Notes under the pieces: model-generated
The model's database searches: none
What the model was told of the DNA's origin: nothing
The model's input: the letters and a program-made list of their open reading frames with translations, nothing else
Shown here: piece by piece, positions 26,000-34,712 of the stretch
Layout: each line of letters opens with the position of its first letter
Numbering within the stretch: position 1 is the first letter of the stretch
Source of the DNA: Methylobacterium sp. DB0501
Lineage (GTDB): Bacteria > Pseudomonadota > Alphaproteobacteria > Rhizobiales > Beijerinckiaceae
Length of the DNA: 64,000 nucleotides
NCBI RefSeq assembly: GCF_011043735.1
Contig: NZ_JAAKGV010000017.1
Coordinates: 1 to 64,000 of the forward strand
Reading direction: 5' to 3'
Translations under genes and position numbers: made by a program

Positions 26000-27900
26000 C
26001 ACCGCGCCACCCCGGTCCTGGCGGCGAGCGCCTGGTCGTACCACCAGGTCGTCGGGAAGCCCGAGGCGCCGTATTTCGGCAGCACCGTCGGGTGGGCGAA
26101 GCGGTTCCAGCGCAGGGTCCGGCTCACGTCGGAGGACCATTGCGGTACGACGTAGTTGTGGGCGAGCAGCACCCGGTCGAGGGCGTGGGTCGCCGCCACC
26201 AGCTCCTCGCGGTCGCCGGCATAGATCACCTTGTCGATGAGCGCGTCGATGCCCGCATCCTTGATCCCCGCGAGGTTGCGCGAGCCGGGCCGGTCGGCGG
26301 CGGCCGAGCCCCAGAAGTCGCGCTGCTCGTTGCCGGGCGAGAGCGATTCGGGCCAGGAGCTCAGCGCCAGGGCCTCGAAGTCGAAGCTGCGCACCAGGTT
26401 CTGGTACTGGGCCGGATCGACGACCCGCAACGACACCTTGAGGCCGACCCGCTCCAGCGCGGCGCGGTAGGGCAGCACGATCCGCTCGGCCGAGTTGTCG
26501 TAGCCGAGGAACTCGACCGTGAAGGGCTGGCCGGAGGCCTTCTCGACCATCTGGTTGCCGCGGATCTCGTAGCCCGCCTCCTGGAACAGCCGCACCGCCT
26601 CCCGCAGGTTGGTGCGCACCGCCTCAGGCGAGCCGTTGACCGGGTTCTTGTAGGGCGTGGTGAAAACCGAGGCCGGCACCTTGTCCTTGACGCTCTCCAG
26701 GATCGCCCGCTCGCGGCCCTCAGGCAGGCCGGACGAGGCCAGCTCGGTGCCGAAGAAATACGAATCGACCCGCTTGTAGAGCCCGTAGAACAGGGTGCGG
26801 TTCATCTCCTCGAAGTCGAAGGCGAGGTTGAAGGCCCGGCGGACCCGCTCGTCGGCGAACTTTCTTCGCCGCAGGTTGAAGGTGAAGGCCTGCATCATGC
26901 CCATGCCGGCCTGCGGGAACTCCTCCTTGAGGATCCGCCCCTCGCGCACGGCCGGGAAGCCGTCATAGGCGGTGGCCCAGTTGCGGGCGATGTTCTCGGT
27001 GCGCCAGTCGAACTGGTCGGCCTTGAACGCCTCGATCATCACGGTCGCATCGCGAAAATACTCGGCGCGCTGGGTGTCGAAGTTGTGGGCCCCCCGGTTC
27101 ACGGCCAGGTCGCGGCCCCAGTAATCCGGCACCCGCTCGTAGACGGCGGTGCGGCCGGCCTCGAACCGGGCGAGCCGGTAGGGGCCGGAGCCGAGCGGGA
27201 TCTCCAGCGTCGTCTCGGTCGGGTTGCGGGTCTTGCCCGCGGCGTCCTTGCCCTGCCACCAATGCCTGGGCAGCACCGGCAACTGGCCGACGATCTGGGG
27301 CAGCTCGCGGTTTCCCGTCTCGGAGAAGGTGAAGCGCACCTCGTGCGGGCCGGTCGCCTCGGCCTTCGTCACGTTGTGGTAATAGGCGGAATATTGCGGG
27401 CTGTTCTCCTTCAGCACGTCGAAGGAGAACACCACGTCGTCGGCCGTCACCGGCTGGCCGTCGTGCCAGCGGGCCTCGGGCCGCAGGCGGTAGAGCACGC
27501 TGCCGAGGTCGTCCGCCGGCTTCACGCCGTCGGCCAGCAGGCCGTAATAGGTCGAGGCCTCGTCCTGCGCCTGGGCCAGCAGGGTGTCGTAGATCAGTGG
27601 GATCTGGCTCTCGAGGTCGCCCTTCACCCCGGCGACGATCAGGTTGAAGTTGTCGAACGACCCTTGCGAGCCGAACCGCACCAGCCCGCCCTTCGGCGCC
27701 CGCGGGTCGGCGTAGTCGAAATGCGTGAAGCCCACCGGGTATTTCGGCTCGCCGAGGAGCGACAGGCCGTGGCGCCAGCCGTCACCGGCGGAGGCAGGCC
27801 CGCTGCCCGAGGGCGCTCCTTGCGCGTGGAGCCGGACCGGCAACGCGGCGGAGCTCAGGAGGGCGAGGGCGGCGCGGCGAGTGAGGGGGCGTGCGATCAC
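25999..27900 (-). CDS. yejA: YejA-like extracellular solute-binding protein (family 5), first copy
   Basis: A 633-residue binding protein with a Tat-like signal (LTRRAALALLSSAALPVRLHAQ). The YejA N-terminus HGLSLLGEPKYPVGFTHFDYADPRAPKGG, the SBP_bac_5 core (VLYRLRPEARWHDGQPVTADDVVFSFDVL; GSGPYRLARFEAGR; RRAFNLAFDFEEMNRTLFYGLYKR) and the final NRFAHPTVLPKYG are all present. It is the first gene of yejA-yejA-yejB. YejA-type proteins bind peptides, including microcin C in E. coli. It shares clear similarity with the next gene, indicating tandem duplication and divergence. Confidence 0.93.
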   Translation of the reverse strand: MIARPLTRRAALALLSSAALPVRLHAQGAPSGSGPASAGDGWRHGLSLLGEPKYPVGFTHFDYADPRAPKGGLVRFGSQGSFDNFNLIVAGVKGDLESQIPLIYDTLLAQAQDEASTYYGLLADGVKPADDLGSVLYRLRPEARWHDGQPVTADDVVFSFDVLKENSPQYSAYYHNVTKAEATGPHEVRFTFSETGNRELPQIVGQLPVLPRHWWQGKDAAGKTRNPTETTLEIPLGSGPYRLARFEAGRTAVYERVPDYWGRDLAVNRGAHNFDTQRAEYFRDATVMIEAFKADQFDWRTENIARNWATAYDGFPAVREGRILKEEFPQAGMGMMQAFTFNLRRRKFADERVRRAFNLAFDFEEMNRTLFYGLYKRVDSYFFGTELASSGLPEGRERAILESVKDKVPASVFTTPYKNPVNGSPEAVRTNLREAVRLFQEAGYEIRGNQMVEKASGQPFTVEFLGYDNSAERIVLPYRAALERVGLKVSLRVVDPAQYQNLVRSFDFEALALSSWPESLSPGNEQRDFWGSAAADRPGSRNLAGIKDAGIDALIDKVIYAGDREELVAATHALDRVLLAHNYVVPQWSSDVSRTLRWNRFAHPTVLPKYGASGFPTTWWYDQALAARTGVAR

Positions 27901-28075
27901 GCGGGGCGATCCTCCGGTGGGGACAGGTCTCCCCCCGTTCTAGGTCGCCGGGTGCGGCTCCGCCAACCCGGGCGCGTCGGCGCAGGGGGGGGCGGAATCG
28001 CGACGGGGCGATTCCGCCGATCCGCGTCGGGCGGCCAGCCAACCGTTGTCGACGAGCGCGCCGGAGCGTCTCCGG

Positions 28076-29125
28076 TCAGGCGGCGAGCCAGCCGAAGCGC
28101 CCAGCCTCGTCCCAGGCGCAGGCCTCGCCCAGGGACGCGGCGAACACGGCCGACAGGCGCGCCCGCTCGGCCTCGACCACCGGCCCGTCCACCGCCACCG
28201 GCCGGCAGCGGGCGGCGAGGCCCGGCACGACGAAGTCGGGGTTGTGCAGGGCGTGGTCGGATCCTTCCGTGAAGAACGGCCGGTCGCCCCAGTCGAGGTA
28301 GCTCTCGGCGGGAAGCCCCTCGGCGAGCAGGATGTCGTGGCTGTCCAGCTCGACGTGCCAGTAGGTGACCGACGAGACCGGCTCGCGGGCGATGCTGGTG
28401 CCGTTGACGAGGCACATCACCGGGACGAGGTCGCCGCCCTCCCCATCCGCATCGGCGCCGACGAGGACCGGGTGCCCGGGGGACAGGCGCAGGTCGCGGG
28501 CGGGCAGGCCGGGCCCGAAGGCGCCGGCGCGGATCCGAACCGGCTGCTGGTCGCCGGGCAGGGTCCTGCTGGCGCCGTCGAGGTCGCGATGTCCGATCCA
28601 GGTGACCGGTCGAAGGGCGCCGGAGGCGGTCACCGCCTCGTCCCCGACCCGGAGCGCTTCGACGGCGATCTCCCCGCGGGCCGTACGGATGCGCGTGCCG
28701 GTGGTGAAACACACGACCGGGACCAGATTGCCGCTCTGGAACCCGGTGTCGGTGAAGAAATCGACCTTTCGACTCGATCCGTCGCTCGCATAGAGCGTGT
28801 CGCCGAGCTGTCCGGACCGGCCGAAGCCCGTTCCGCCGGAGCCGTTCAGGTTGTACTGGAGCGAGCCGGCCGTGAACGACACGCCGCGATAATCGGCGCT
28901 CCAATGATAGTAATACGCGCCGCCGGCAACGCCGAACGTAGTTTCTTTCTGTAAGGTGTTGCTGGCATCCCTATAGGTCGAGAGACCTTGGATGAAAACC
29001 CCGCCGATCATCCCGGACATTCCCGAGACGACGCCGGACTGATCGTCCAGCGTGAAGGTTCCGTTCGCGAAGTCCGACGTGCCGCCGGCATCGCGAAAGC
29101 TGAATCCGACGTTGACGGTCGCCAT
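28076..29125 (-). CDS. Hint-domain (Hedgehog/intein, Hint_2) protein
   Basis: A 349-residue protein. Residues 1-135 are glycine-rich and beta-like with no recognised domain. Residues about 137-290 form a Hint_2 module: block A at PVVCFTTGTRIRTARGEIAVEAL with candidate nucleophile Cys139, VGDEAVTASG, the LSPGHPVLV histidine block near 215-222, and VTYWHVELDSHDILLAEGLPAESYLD near 253-278. No C-extein or homing endonuclease is visible. Related proteins in alphaproteobacteria often pair Hint_2 with secreted beta-rich domains; autoprocessing and secretion are plausible but unproven. There is no classical signal peptide. It is encoded alone. Confidence 0.85.
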   Translation of the reverse strand: MATVNVGFSFRDAGGTSDFANGTFTLDDQSGVVSGMSGMIGGVFIQGLSTYRDASNTLQKETTFGVAGGAYYYHWSADYRGVSFTAGSLQYNLNGSGGTGFGRSGQLGDTLYASDGSSRKVDFFTDTGFQSGNLVPVVCFTTGTRIRTARGEIAVEALRVGDEAVTASGALRPVTWIGHRDLDGASRTLPGDQQPVRIRAGAFGPGLPARDLRLSPGHPVLVGADADGEGGDLVPVMCLVNGTSIAREPVSSVTYWHVELDSHDILLAEGLPAESYLDWGDRPFFTEGSDHALHNPDFVVPGLAARCRPVAVDGPVVEAERARLSAVFAASLGEACAWDEAGRFGWLAA

Positions 29126-29481
29126 GCTCGACTCCACCCTGAGCGGGCAGTGACTCACGGACAGATTTGCGATTTTGTCCAGTGTGTCTCTGCAACATGT
29201 GGCGGGAAATGCACGACTCGGGTCGCCACGGTGCGACGGCGCCGGTCGTCGGCGCGTCTTTGGCCGTGCGCACCGATCCGCGGGAACGACTTGGCGACGC
29301 CTGCCCGATCCACGCGTGCCGGTCGCGCTCCGCCGACCGGCATCTGCGCCTGCGCCTGCGTCGGGGCGTGCGGCGCATGGGGACAGGGCGTCCACGCCAC
29401 GCGAAAAGGCCGGGCTTTCGCCCGGCCTCGTGTTCATGCGGTCCTCGATCGCGTCGTCGTCGGCCCCTCGGGGCCAAGGAG
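29126..29481. other. Intergenic region, no gene seen
   Basis: A 356-base gap between the Hint gene start and the cytochrome c stop. Its right part holds the cytochrome c terminator hairpin; the left part should carry the Hint gene promoter. I see no credible coding region in it. Confidence 0.5.
29403..29427 (-). terminator. Rho-independent terminator of the cytochrome c gene
   Basis: On the minus strand GGCCGGGC-GAAA-GCCCGGCC is followed by TTTTC. It lies about 55 bases after the cytochrome c stop codon. A tetraloop of the GNRA type and a short T run support real termination. Confidence 0.85.
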
Positions 29482-30021
29482 TCAGGGCTTCGGGAAATCG
29501 ACCGGCTTGTCGGAGAGGGTGCGCAGATAGGCCAGGATGTCGGCCCGCTCGGCACCCGAGGGCACGCCCGCGAAGGCCATGATGGTGCCCGACACGTACT
29601 GCTTCGGGGCGTGGATGAAGTGGTCCAGGTCGTCGTAGGTCCAGTCGCCGCCCTTGGCCTTCATGGCGGCGGAGTAGTTGAAGCCCTCGTGGCTGCCCTT
29701 CGGGCGGCCGACGACGCCGTAGAGGTCGGGGCCGACCTTGTTCGGGCCGCCCTTCTCGAAGCTGTGGCAGGCCATGCACTTCTTGGCGGCGGCCTGACCC
29801 TTGGTGGCGTCGGCGCTGGCGAGGCGCACGGGCAGCGGCTCCTCCTTGGCGGCTTCCGGCGCCGCGGCGCCGGCAGTCTCCTCGGCGGCCGGCAGAGCGT
29901 AGCCGCGATCACCCGCCGGCTTCGGCTTGTAGATCAGCTCGGCCAGGAACCCCGTCCCCATCGCGAGGAGCAGGGCGCCGAGCACTGCGCCGGCGATCTT
30001 GTTAAGCTCGAAGGAATCCAT
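29482..30021 (-). CDS. Membrane-anchored class I cytochrome c (CycM / c552-like)
   Basis: A 179-residue protein. The N-terminal segment KIAGAVLGALLLAMGTGFLAELIY (residues 8-31) is an uncleaved anchor. A flexible Ala/Glu/Pro linker (45-70) follows, then a class I cytochrome domain with haem motif CMACH (Cys82, Cys85, His86), the KVGPDLYGVVGR element and the distal methionine in GTIMAFAG. This architecture matches CycM, which carries electrons from the bc1 complex to aa3 oxidase in Bradyrhizobium and relatives. I chose the ATG at 30021 because the anchor follows at once. It is divergent from kdsB. Confidence 0.92.
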   Translation of the reverse strand: MDSFELNKIAGAVLGALLLAMGTGFLAELIYKPKPAGDRGYALPAAEETAGAAAPEAAKEEPLPVRLASADATKGQAAAKKCMACHSFEKGGPNKVGPDLYGVVGRPKGSHEGFNYSAAMKAKGGDWTYDDLDHFIHAPKQYVSGTIMAFAGVPSGAERADILAYLRTLSDKPVDFPKP

Positions 30022-30328
30022 TCTCGGCAGCTCCGATGCTCCGGTGAGCAGGGGCGAGGTCGAGGCGCGGCCCGGCGCCACGCCGCTCTGACAGTCCGCC
30101 GGTGCTTAGCCGTTCTGCGACGCCGTTGACAATGGCTCTAAACCTCGTCGGTTCGTCGCAGAGCCCGAGCGTGTGGACGGCGCCACGGTGCGGCCCCCCG
30201 CCATGACGAGGCGGCCATGACGAGGCGGCCTGCCATGACAAGCCCGGCCGGCGCTGCTAAGACCCGCGGCTCGCACGAGACCCGCGGCTTCCCCGGTCAC
30301 CGCACCGTCCCCTCTTCGTCGAATCACG
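30022..30328. other. Divergent intergenic region with a 14-bp tandem repeat
   Basis: A 307-base spacer between the divergent cytochrome c and kdsB genes, presumably holding both promoters. CCATGACGAGGCGG occurs twice in direct contact at 30201-30214 and 30215-30228. No gene is evident. Confidence 0.5.
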
Positions 30329-31072
30329 ATGTCCGATCCCCTCGTCCTGATCCCCGCCCGCCTCGCCGCCACCCGCCTGCCCGAGAAGCCGCTGGCCGAC
30401 ATCGCCGGCGCGCCGATGATCGTGCATGTCTGGCGCCGGGCGATCGAGGCCGGCATCGGGCCGGTGGTGGTCTGCACCGACACGCCCGCCATCGTGCAGG
30501 CGGTGGAGGCGGCGGGCGGCCTTGCGGTGATGACCCGGCCCGACCATCCGTCGGGCTCCGACCGCCTGGCCGAGGCGCTGGAGGTGATCGACCCCGAGGG
30601 GCGCCACGACGTCGTGGTGAACGTGCAGGGCGACCTGCCGACCATCGATCCCGCGGCGATCGCCGCCGCGGTGGTGCCGCTCGCCGACAAGGCGGTCGAC
30701 ATCGCGACGCTCTGCGCGGTCATCACCCGGCCGGAGGAGCGCACCGAGCCGAGCGTCGTCAAGGTGGTCGGTTCCGAGGTGGCGCCCGGCCGGCTGCGGG
30801 CGCTCTACTTCACCCGCGCCACGGCGCCGTACGGCGACGGGCCCCTCTTCCACCACATCGGGCTCTACGCCTATCGTCGCCGGGCGCTCGACCGCTTCGT
30901 GTCGCTGCCGCCGAGCCCGCTGGAGCTGCGCGAGAAGCTGGAGCAGCTGCGCGCGCTCGAGGCCGGAATGCGGATCGACGCGGTGGTGGTCGACGACGTG
31001 CCGCTCGGCGTCGACACGCCCCACGACCTGGAGCGCGCCCGCGCCATCCTGGCCGCCCGGCGCCTGAACTGA
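30329..31072 (+). CDS. kdsB: 3-deoxy-manno-octulosonate cytidylyltransferase (CMP-KDO synthetase)
   Basis: A 247-residue cytoplasmic enzyme that activates KDO with CTP for lipopolysaccharide inner-core synthesis. Motifs are the nucleotide-binding IPARLAATRLPEKPL (residues 8-22), TDTPAIVQAVE, RPDHPSGSDRLAEAL, NVQGDLPTIDP and HIGLYAYRRRALDRFV, with VDTPHDLERAR at the C-terminus. The usual GDEP is GDLP here, a variant I believe common in this order. Length is normal. pheA follows 26 bases later on the same strand, a pairing typical of the group. Confidence 0.96.
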   Translation: MSDPLVLIPARLAATRLPEKPLADIAGAPMIVHVWRRAIEAGIGPVVVCTDTPAIVQAVEAAGGLAVMTRPDHPSGSDRLAEALEVIDPEGRHDVVVNVQGDLPTIDPAAIAAAVVPLADKAVDIATLCAVITRPEERTEPSVVKVVGSEVAPGRLRALYFTRATAPYGDGPLFHHIGLYAYRRRALDRFVSLPPSPLELREKLEQLRALEAGMRIDAVVVDDVPLGVDTPHDLERARAILAARRLN

Positions 31073-31098
31073 CCTTTTTCGAAAGCCTCGATCCGACG

Positions 31099-31953
31099 AT
31101 GAACCAGACGATCTCCTACCAGGGCGAGCCCGGCGCCAACTCGCACATCATCATCAACGAGGCCTATCCGGACTGGACGCCGCTCCCCTGCGCCACCTTC
31201 GAGGACGCGCTGACGGCGGTGCAGGACGGCTCGGCGGCCCTCGGCATGATCCCGATCGAGAACTCGATCGCCGGCCGCGTCGCCGACATCCACCACATGC
31301 TGCCGGCCTCGGGCCTCCACATCATCGGCGAGCAGTTCCTGCCGATCCGCTTCCAGCTGATGGCCCTGCCGGGCGTGCGGCTCGAGGAGATCCGCACCGT
31401 GCATAGCCACGTCCACGCGCTCGGCCAGTGCCGCAAGATCATCCGCCGCCTCGGCCTCAAGGCGGTGGTCGCCCCCGACACCGCCGGCGCCGCCCGCCAG
31501 GTCGCGGAGGCCGGCGACCGCACCCGCGCCTCGCTCTCGCCGCGCCTCGCCGCCGAGATCTACGGCCTCACCATCCTGGCCGAGAACGTCGAGGACGAGG
31601 AGCACAACACCACCCGCTTCGTCGTGCTCTCGCGCGAGCCGGCGGTGCCGCCGGCGGGCGCCGGCCCGACGGTGACGAGCTTCATGTTCCGGGTCCGCAA
31701 CATCCCGGCCGCGCTCTACAAGGCGCTCGGGGGGTTCGCCACCAACGGCGTCAACATGACCAAGCTCGAGAGCTACATGGTCGAGGGCCAGTTCACCGCG
31801 ACCCAGTTCTACGCCGAGGTCGACGGCCACCCGGAGGAGCCGGGCTTGCGCCGTGCGCTCGACGAGCTGGCGTATTTCTCGAGCGCGATCCGGATCATCG
31901 GAACCTATCCGGCGCATCCGTTCCGGGAGAGCGCACGGCCGCCGGCGGAGTGA
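31099..31953 (+). CDS. pheA: Prephenate dehydratase
   Basis: A 284-residue monofunctional prephenate dehydratase, converting prephenate to phenylpyruvate for phenylalanine synthesis. The catalytic domain (1-180) shows ISYQGEPGANSH, the GMIPIENSIAGRVADIHHML motif and the signature HNTTRFVVL with the catalytic TRF. A C-terminal ACT domain (about 195-280) has IPAALYKALGGFATNGVNMTKLESYM and should bind phenylalanine for feedback control. There is no chorismate mutase domain. The usual ESRP of the ACT domain reads ESYM, as in other alphaproteobacteria. Confidence 0.96.
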   Translation: MNQTISYQGEPGANSHIIINEAYPDWTPLPCATFEDALTAVQDGSAALGMIPIENSIAGRVADIHHMLPASGLHIIGEQFLPIRFQLMALPGVRLEEIRTVHSHVHALGQCRKIIRRLGLKAVVAPDTAGAARQVAEAGDRTRASLSPRLAAEIYGLTILAENVEDEEHNTTRFVVLSREPAVPPAGAGPTVTSFMFRVRNIPAALYKALGGFATNGVNMTKLESYMVEGQFTATQFYAEVDGHPEEPGLRRALDELAYFSSAIRIIGTYPAHPFRESARPPAE

Positions 31954-32082
31954 GGCCTTTCGGCCTTGCGGGCCGCCCCGGGTTCGAGGCGCATTCACGC
32001 CTCCGCCTCGGGGTGAGGGGGCGGGTAGGATGATCCCGAGCGATGCGGCGAGCGGTATGATCGCACCCGAACACCGATCATC

Positions 32083-32799
32083 CTAAAACAGCGACCCCTG
32101 CGCCTCCCCCGTCCGCTCCGGCGCCGGCACATCCTCGTCCGGGCGCAACAATCCCGCCTCGTCGTGGCGCACGTCGTTCACCCGCCGGCTCGCAGGGCCC
32201 ACGTCCAGCCATTCCTCCGGCGCCGGCCGGCACAAAGCCGCCGCCTGCCCGGCCTCGACGTCGCGCATGTCGAGCCACTTGTCGACGCCCTCCGGCGACA
32301 GGATTGCCGGCATGCGCTCGTGGATGGCGGCCAAGAGGCCGTTGGCGCCGCAGGTGACGATCGCCGCGGTGTCGACCTCCGAGCCGTCGCGGCTGCTCCA
32401 GGTCTCCCACAGGCCGGCAAGCGCCATCGGGCGGCCGTCGGTACGGCGGATCGCGAAAGGCGCCTGCCCGCGGGGGCCGCCGCGGCGCCACTCGTAGAAG
32501 CCGTCGGCGAGAAAGATGCAGCGCCGGTAGCGGAGCGCATTGCGAAAGCTCGGCTTCTCGGCCGCGGTCTCGATCCGGGCGTTGATGACGAGGGGGAATT
32601 CGTCCGGGTCCTTGACCCAGGCCGGCAAGAAACCCCAGCGCATCAGGACGAAGCGCCGCCGCCCGTGCTCGGACGTCACGACGGCGACCGGCTGGGTCGG
32701 CGCCACGTTGTGGCGGGCCGGGAAGTTCGGCCGGTCGTCGTAGCCGTAGGCCTCGCGAAAGGTCTCCGGAGAGGAGGTGACGAAGAATCGGCCGCACAT
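32083..32799 (-). CDS. yedK: SOS response-associated peptidase (YedK / HMCES, SRAP domain)
   Basis: A 238-residue SRAP-domain protein that crosslinks to abasic sites in single-stranded DNA and shields them. The catalytic Cys2 is at the processed N-terminus (MCGRFFV). Other conserved residues are NVAPTQPVAVV, MRWGFLPAWVKD, NARIETAAEKPSFRNA, the glutamate in ADGFYEW and the histidine in IHERMPAIL. All active-site positions are intact. It stands on the minus strand between convergent pheA and the corA gene start. Confidence 0.95.
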   Translation of the reverse strand: MCGRFFVTSSPETFREAYGYDDRPNFPARHNVAPTQPVAVVTSEHGRRRFVLMRWGFLPAWVKDPDEFPLVINARIETAAEKPSFRNALRYRRCIFLADGFYEWRRGGPRGQAPFAIRRTDGRPMALAGLWETWSSRDGSEVDTAAIVTCGANGLLAAIHERMPAILSPEGVDKWLDMRDVEAGQAAALCRPAPEEWLDVGPASRRVNDVRHDEAGLLRPDEDVPAPERTGEAQGSLF

Positions 32800-32812
32800 G
32801 ACGCTCAGTCTC

Positions 32813-33808
32813 TCACAGCCAGCGCTTCCAGCGGAAGAAGGCGTAGGGCAGGATCGCCGCCACCACCATCATCACCACCGCCATCGGGTAGCCGAAGCCC
32901 CAGTCGAGTTCCGGCATCACCTTGAAGTTCATGCCGTACATCGAGGCGATCAGCGTCGGCGGCATGAACACCACCGCCATGACCGAGAACAGCTTGATGA
33001 TGTTGTTCTGCTCGAGGTTGACGAGGCCGAGCGTGGCGTCGAGCAGGAACTGGATCTTGCCCGAGAGGAAGCTCGCGTGCTCCTCCAGCGACTGCAGGTC
33101 GCGCAGGGTCGAGCGGACCTCCTCGCGGATCTCGCGCGGCGCCTTGCTGACCCGGTAGCTCGCCGAGAGCGAGAGCAGGATGCGCTCGACGGAGACCAGG
33201 CTCTCGCGCTGCTGCGACAGGAGCTCGTTGTGTCGCCCCAGCGCCCGCAGGGTGTCCTGCAATTCGGCGTTGCGGGCGCTCGGGTCGGAATGCTCGGCGA
33301 AGATCCGGCGCGAGAGCCGGTCGATCCGCTCGCCCTGCGCCTGCAGCACGTCGGCGGCGCGGTCGATCACGGTCTCGATCAGGCCGGCCAGGATCGCCTC
33401 CCCGGTGAGCAGCACGCCGGCCGGCCGCGCCGCCCGGTGGACGAACATCCGGAACGCCTGGGGATCGTCGTAGCGCACCGTGGCGAGCTTGTTGTCGCGC
33501 AGGATGAAGGTGACGCCGGTGAGGCGGGCATCGTCGGTATCGACCCGGCACAGCAGCCGGCCGGTCATGTAGCGGGCGCCGTTCTCGACGTAGAGGAGTT
33601 CCGACGGCTCGATGTCCTCCATCTCCTCCCGGGTCGGGATCGAGATGCCGAGGAACGCCTCGACCTTGTGGTCTTCCTGGCGGGTCGGCTCGATCAGGTC
33701 GATCCAGAGCGCGTCCGGCGGGATCGGCTCGGACATCTCAAGCAGGCGCCGCTCGAGGAGCGGCTGACCGGTGCTGGCGCAGGCATTCGGCTGATGGACG
33801 AAGATCAA
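32813..33808 (-). CDS. corA: CorA-family magnesium/cobalt transporter
   Basis: A 331-residue 2-TM-GxN metal channel. The long cytoplasmic N-terminal domain (1-270) includes the coiled SLEEHASFLSGKIQFLLDATLGLVNLEQNNIIKLFSVMAVVFMPPTLIASMYGMNF segment, with the pore motif YGMN at the end of TM1. PMAVVMMVVAAILPYAFFRWKRWL forms TM2 and the basic C-terminal tail. Length and layout match CorA. The pentamer mediates Mg2+ (and Co2+/Ni2+) influx. It is upstream of yedK on the same strand with a 13-base gap. Confidence 0.94.
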   Translation of the reverse strand: MIFVHQPNACASTGQPLLERRLLEMSEPIPPDALWIDLIEPTRQEDHKVEAFLGISIPTREEMEDIEPSELLYVENGARYMTGRLLCRVDTDDARLTGVTFILRDNKLATVRYDDPQAFRMFVHRAARPAGVLLTGEAILAGLIETVIDRAADVLQAQGERIDRLSRRIFAEHSDPSARNAELQDTLRALGRHNELLSQQRESLVSVERILLSLSASYRVSKAPREIREEVRSTLRDLQSLEEHASFLSGKIQFLLDATLGLVNLEQNNIIKLFSVMAVVFMPPTLIASMYGMNFKVMPELDWGFGYPMAVVMMVVAAILPYAFFRWKRWL

Positions 33809-33986
33809 GGGCGGTCTCGGACAGGCGTGACGCGGCGGCGAGAGAGCGCGGCGGCGAGAGGGCGCGACGGAAGGAGCCTTGTGGCCCGGCCGCCTTGAAG
33901 GCTCCGTGACAGCGTGGGCGCCGAGGCCCGAATTGTCGATGACGCCGCGCCCACAGCCGGATTTGTTTTTGCCCGGGGCTCGGGCC

Positions 33987-34457
33987 TCAGGCCTCGACCG
34001 GCTGGCAGACGTCGACCCACTCCGCCCCGGTCAGCGCCGCCATGCGGTCGGGCGACAGCCGTACGGCGCTGTTCGGCGATCCCGCCGCCGGCACCACCTC
34101 GTCGAAGGCCTGCAGGCTGACGTCGCAATAGACGGGGAGCGGCGTGGCGAGGCCGAACGGGCACACCCCGCCGACCGGATGGCCGGTGATCGCCTCGACC
34201 TCCTCCGCGCCGAGCATCCGGGGCTTGACCCCGAAGGCGGCCTTGGCCTTGCGGTTGTCGAGCCGCGCGTCGCCGCGGGCGACCAAGAGCACGATGCGAT
34301 CGCCGAGGCGCAGCGACAGGGTCTTGGCGATGCGGGCCGGCTCGACGCCGTGGGCTGCGGCCGCCAGCACCACTGTGGCGGAGCTCGCCTCGGTCTCGAG
34401 CACGGCGAGGTCGGGCGCGCGCGTGGCCAGATCGGCCTTGACGGAGGCGAGGCTCAT
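33987..34457 (-). CDS. YbaK/EbsC-type aminoacyl-tRNA deacylase
   Basis: A 156-residue YbaK/ProX-fold protein. Diagnostic segments are the strand IAKTLSLRLGDRIVLLVARGDARLDNRKAKAAFGVKPRML, the conserved lysine in AKTL, and GHPVGGVCPFGLATPLPVYCDVSL, where GGVCPFG is the family signature. These proteins hydrolyse misacylated tRNA such as Ala- or Cys-tRNA-Pro. I chose the ATG at 34457 because the fold starts within a few residues. It is a single gene. Confidence 0.9.
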   Translation of the reverse strand: MSLASVKADLATRAPDLAVLETEASSATVVLAAAAHGVEPARIAKTLSLRLGDRIVLLVARGDARLDNRKAKAAFGVKPRMLGAEEVEAITGHPVGGVCPFGLATPLPVYCDVSLQAFDEVVPAAGSPNSAVRLSPDRMAALTGAEWVDVCQPVEA

Positions 34458-34645
34458 CGGGGAGCGGCCCCGCGCGGCGGGGGAAGGCGGATCATGACGG
34501 GCTCCAGGTATGCCGGAAAGGATGCCGGAAACATGCCGGTCCGGCTCCCCTCGCCCGTCGGAGTGGATCGCGCAAGCCCGTCGAGCAGGCAAGCGAGACG
34601 CGCGATCGAGTCCGACCGCACCGCTCTGGAAGATTGACGGTGTCT

Positions 34646-34669
34646 CCCCCCTCCCGGACGGGAGAGGGG
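34646..34669. repeat. REP-like G/C palindrome, degenerate copy
   Basis: CCCCTCCCG faces CGGGAGAGGGG with a two-base bulge. It resembles the CCTCTCCCC / GGGGAGAGG palindromes at 54265 and 62077 and lies in a non-coding gap. Confidence 0.4.
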
Positions 34670-34712
34670 ATCCTGCGCCTATCCCCCGGGAACGGGGCGA
34701 GCGGACGTCACA

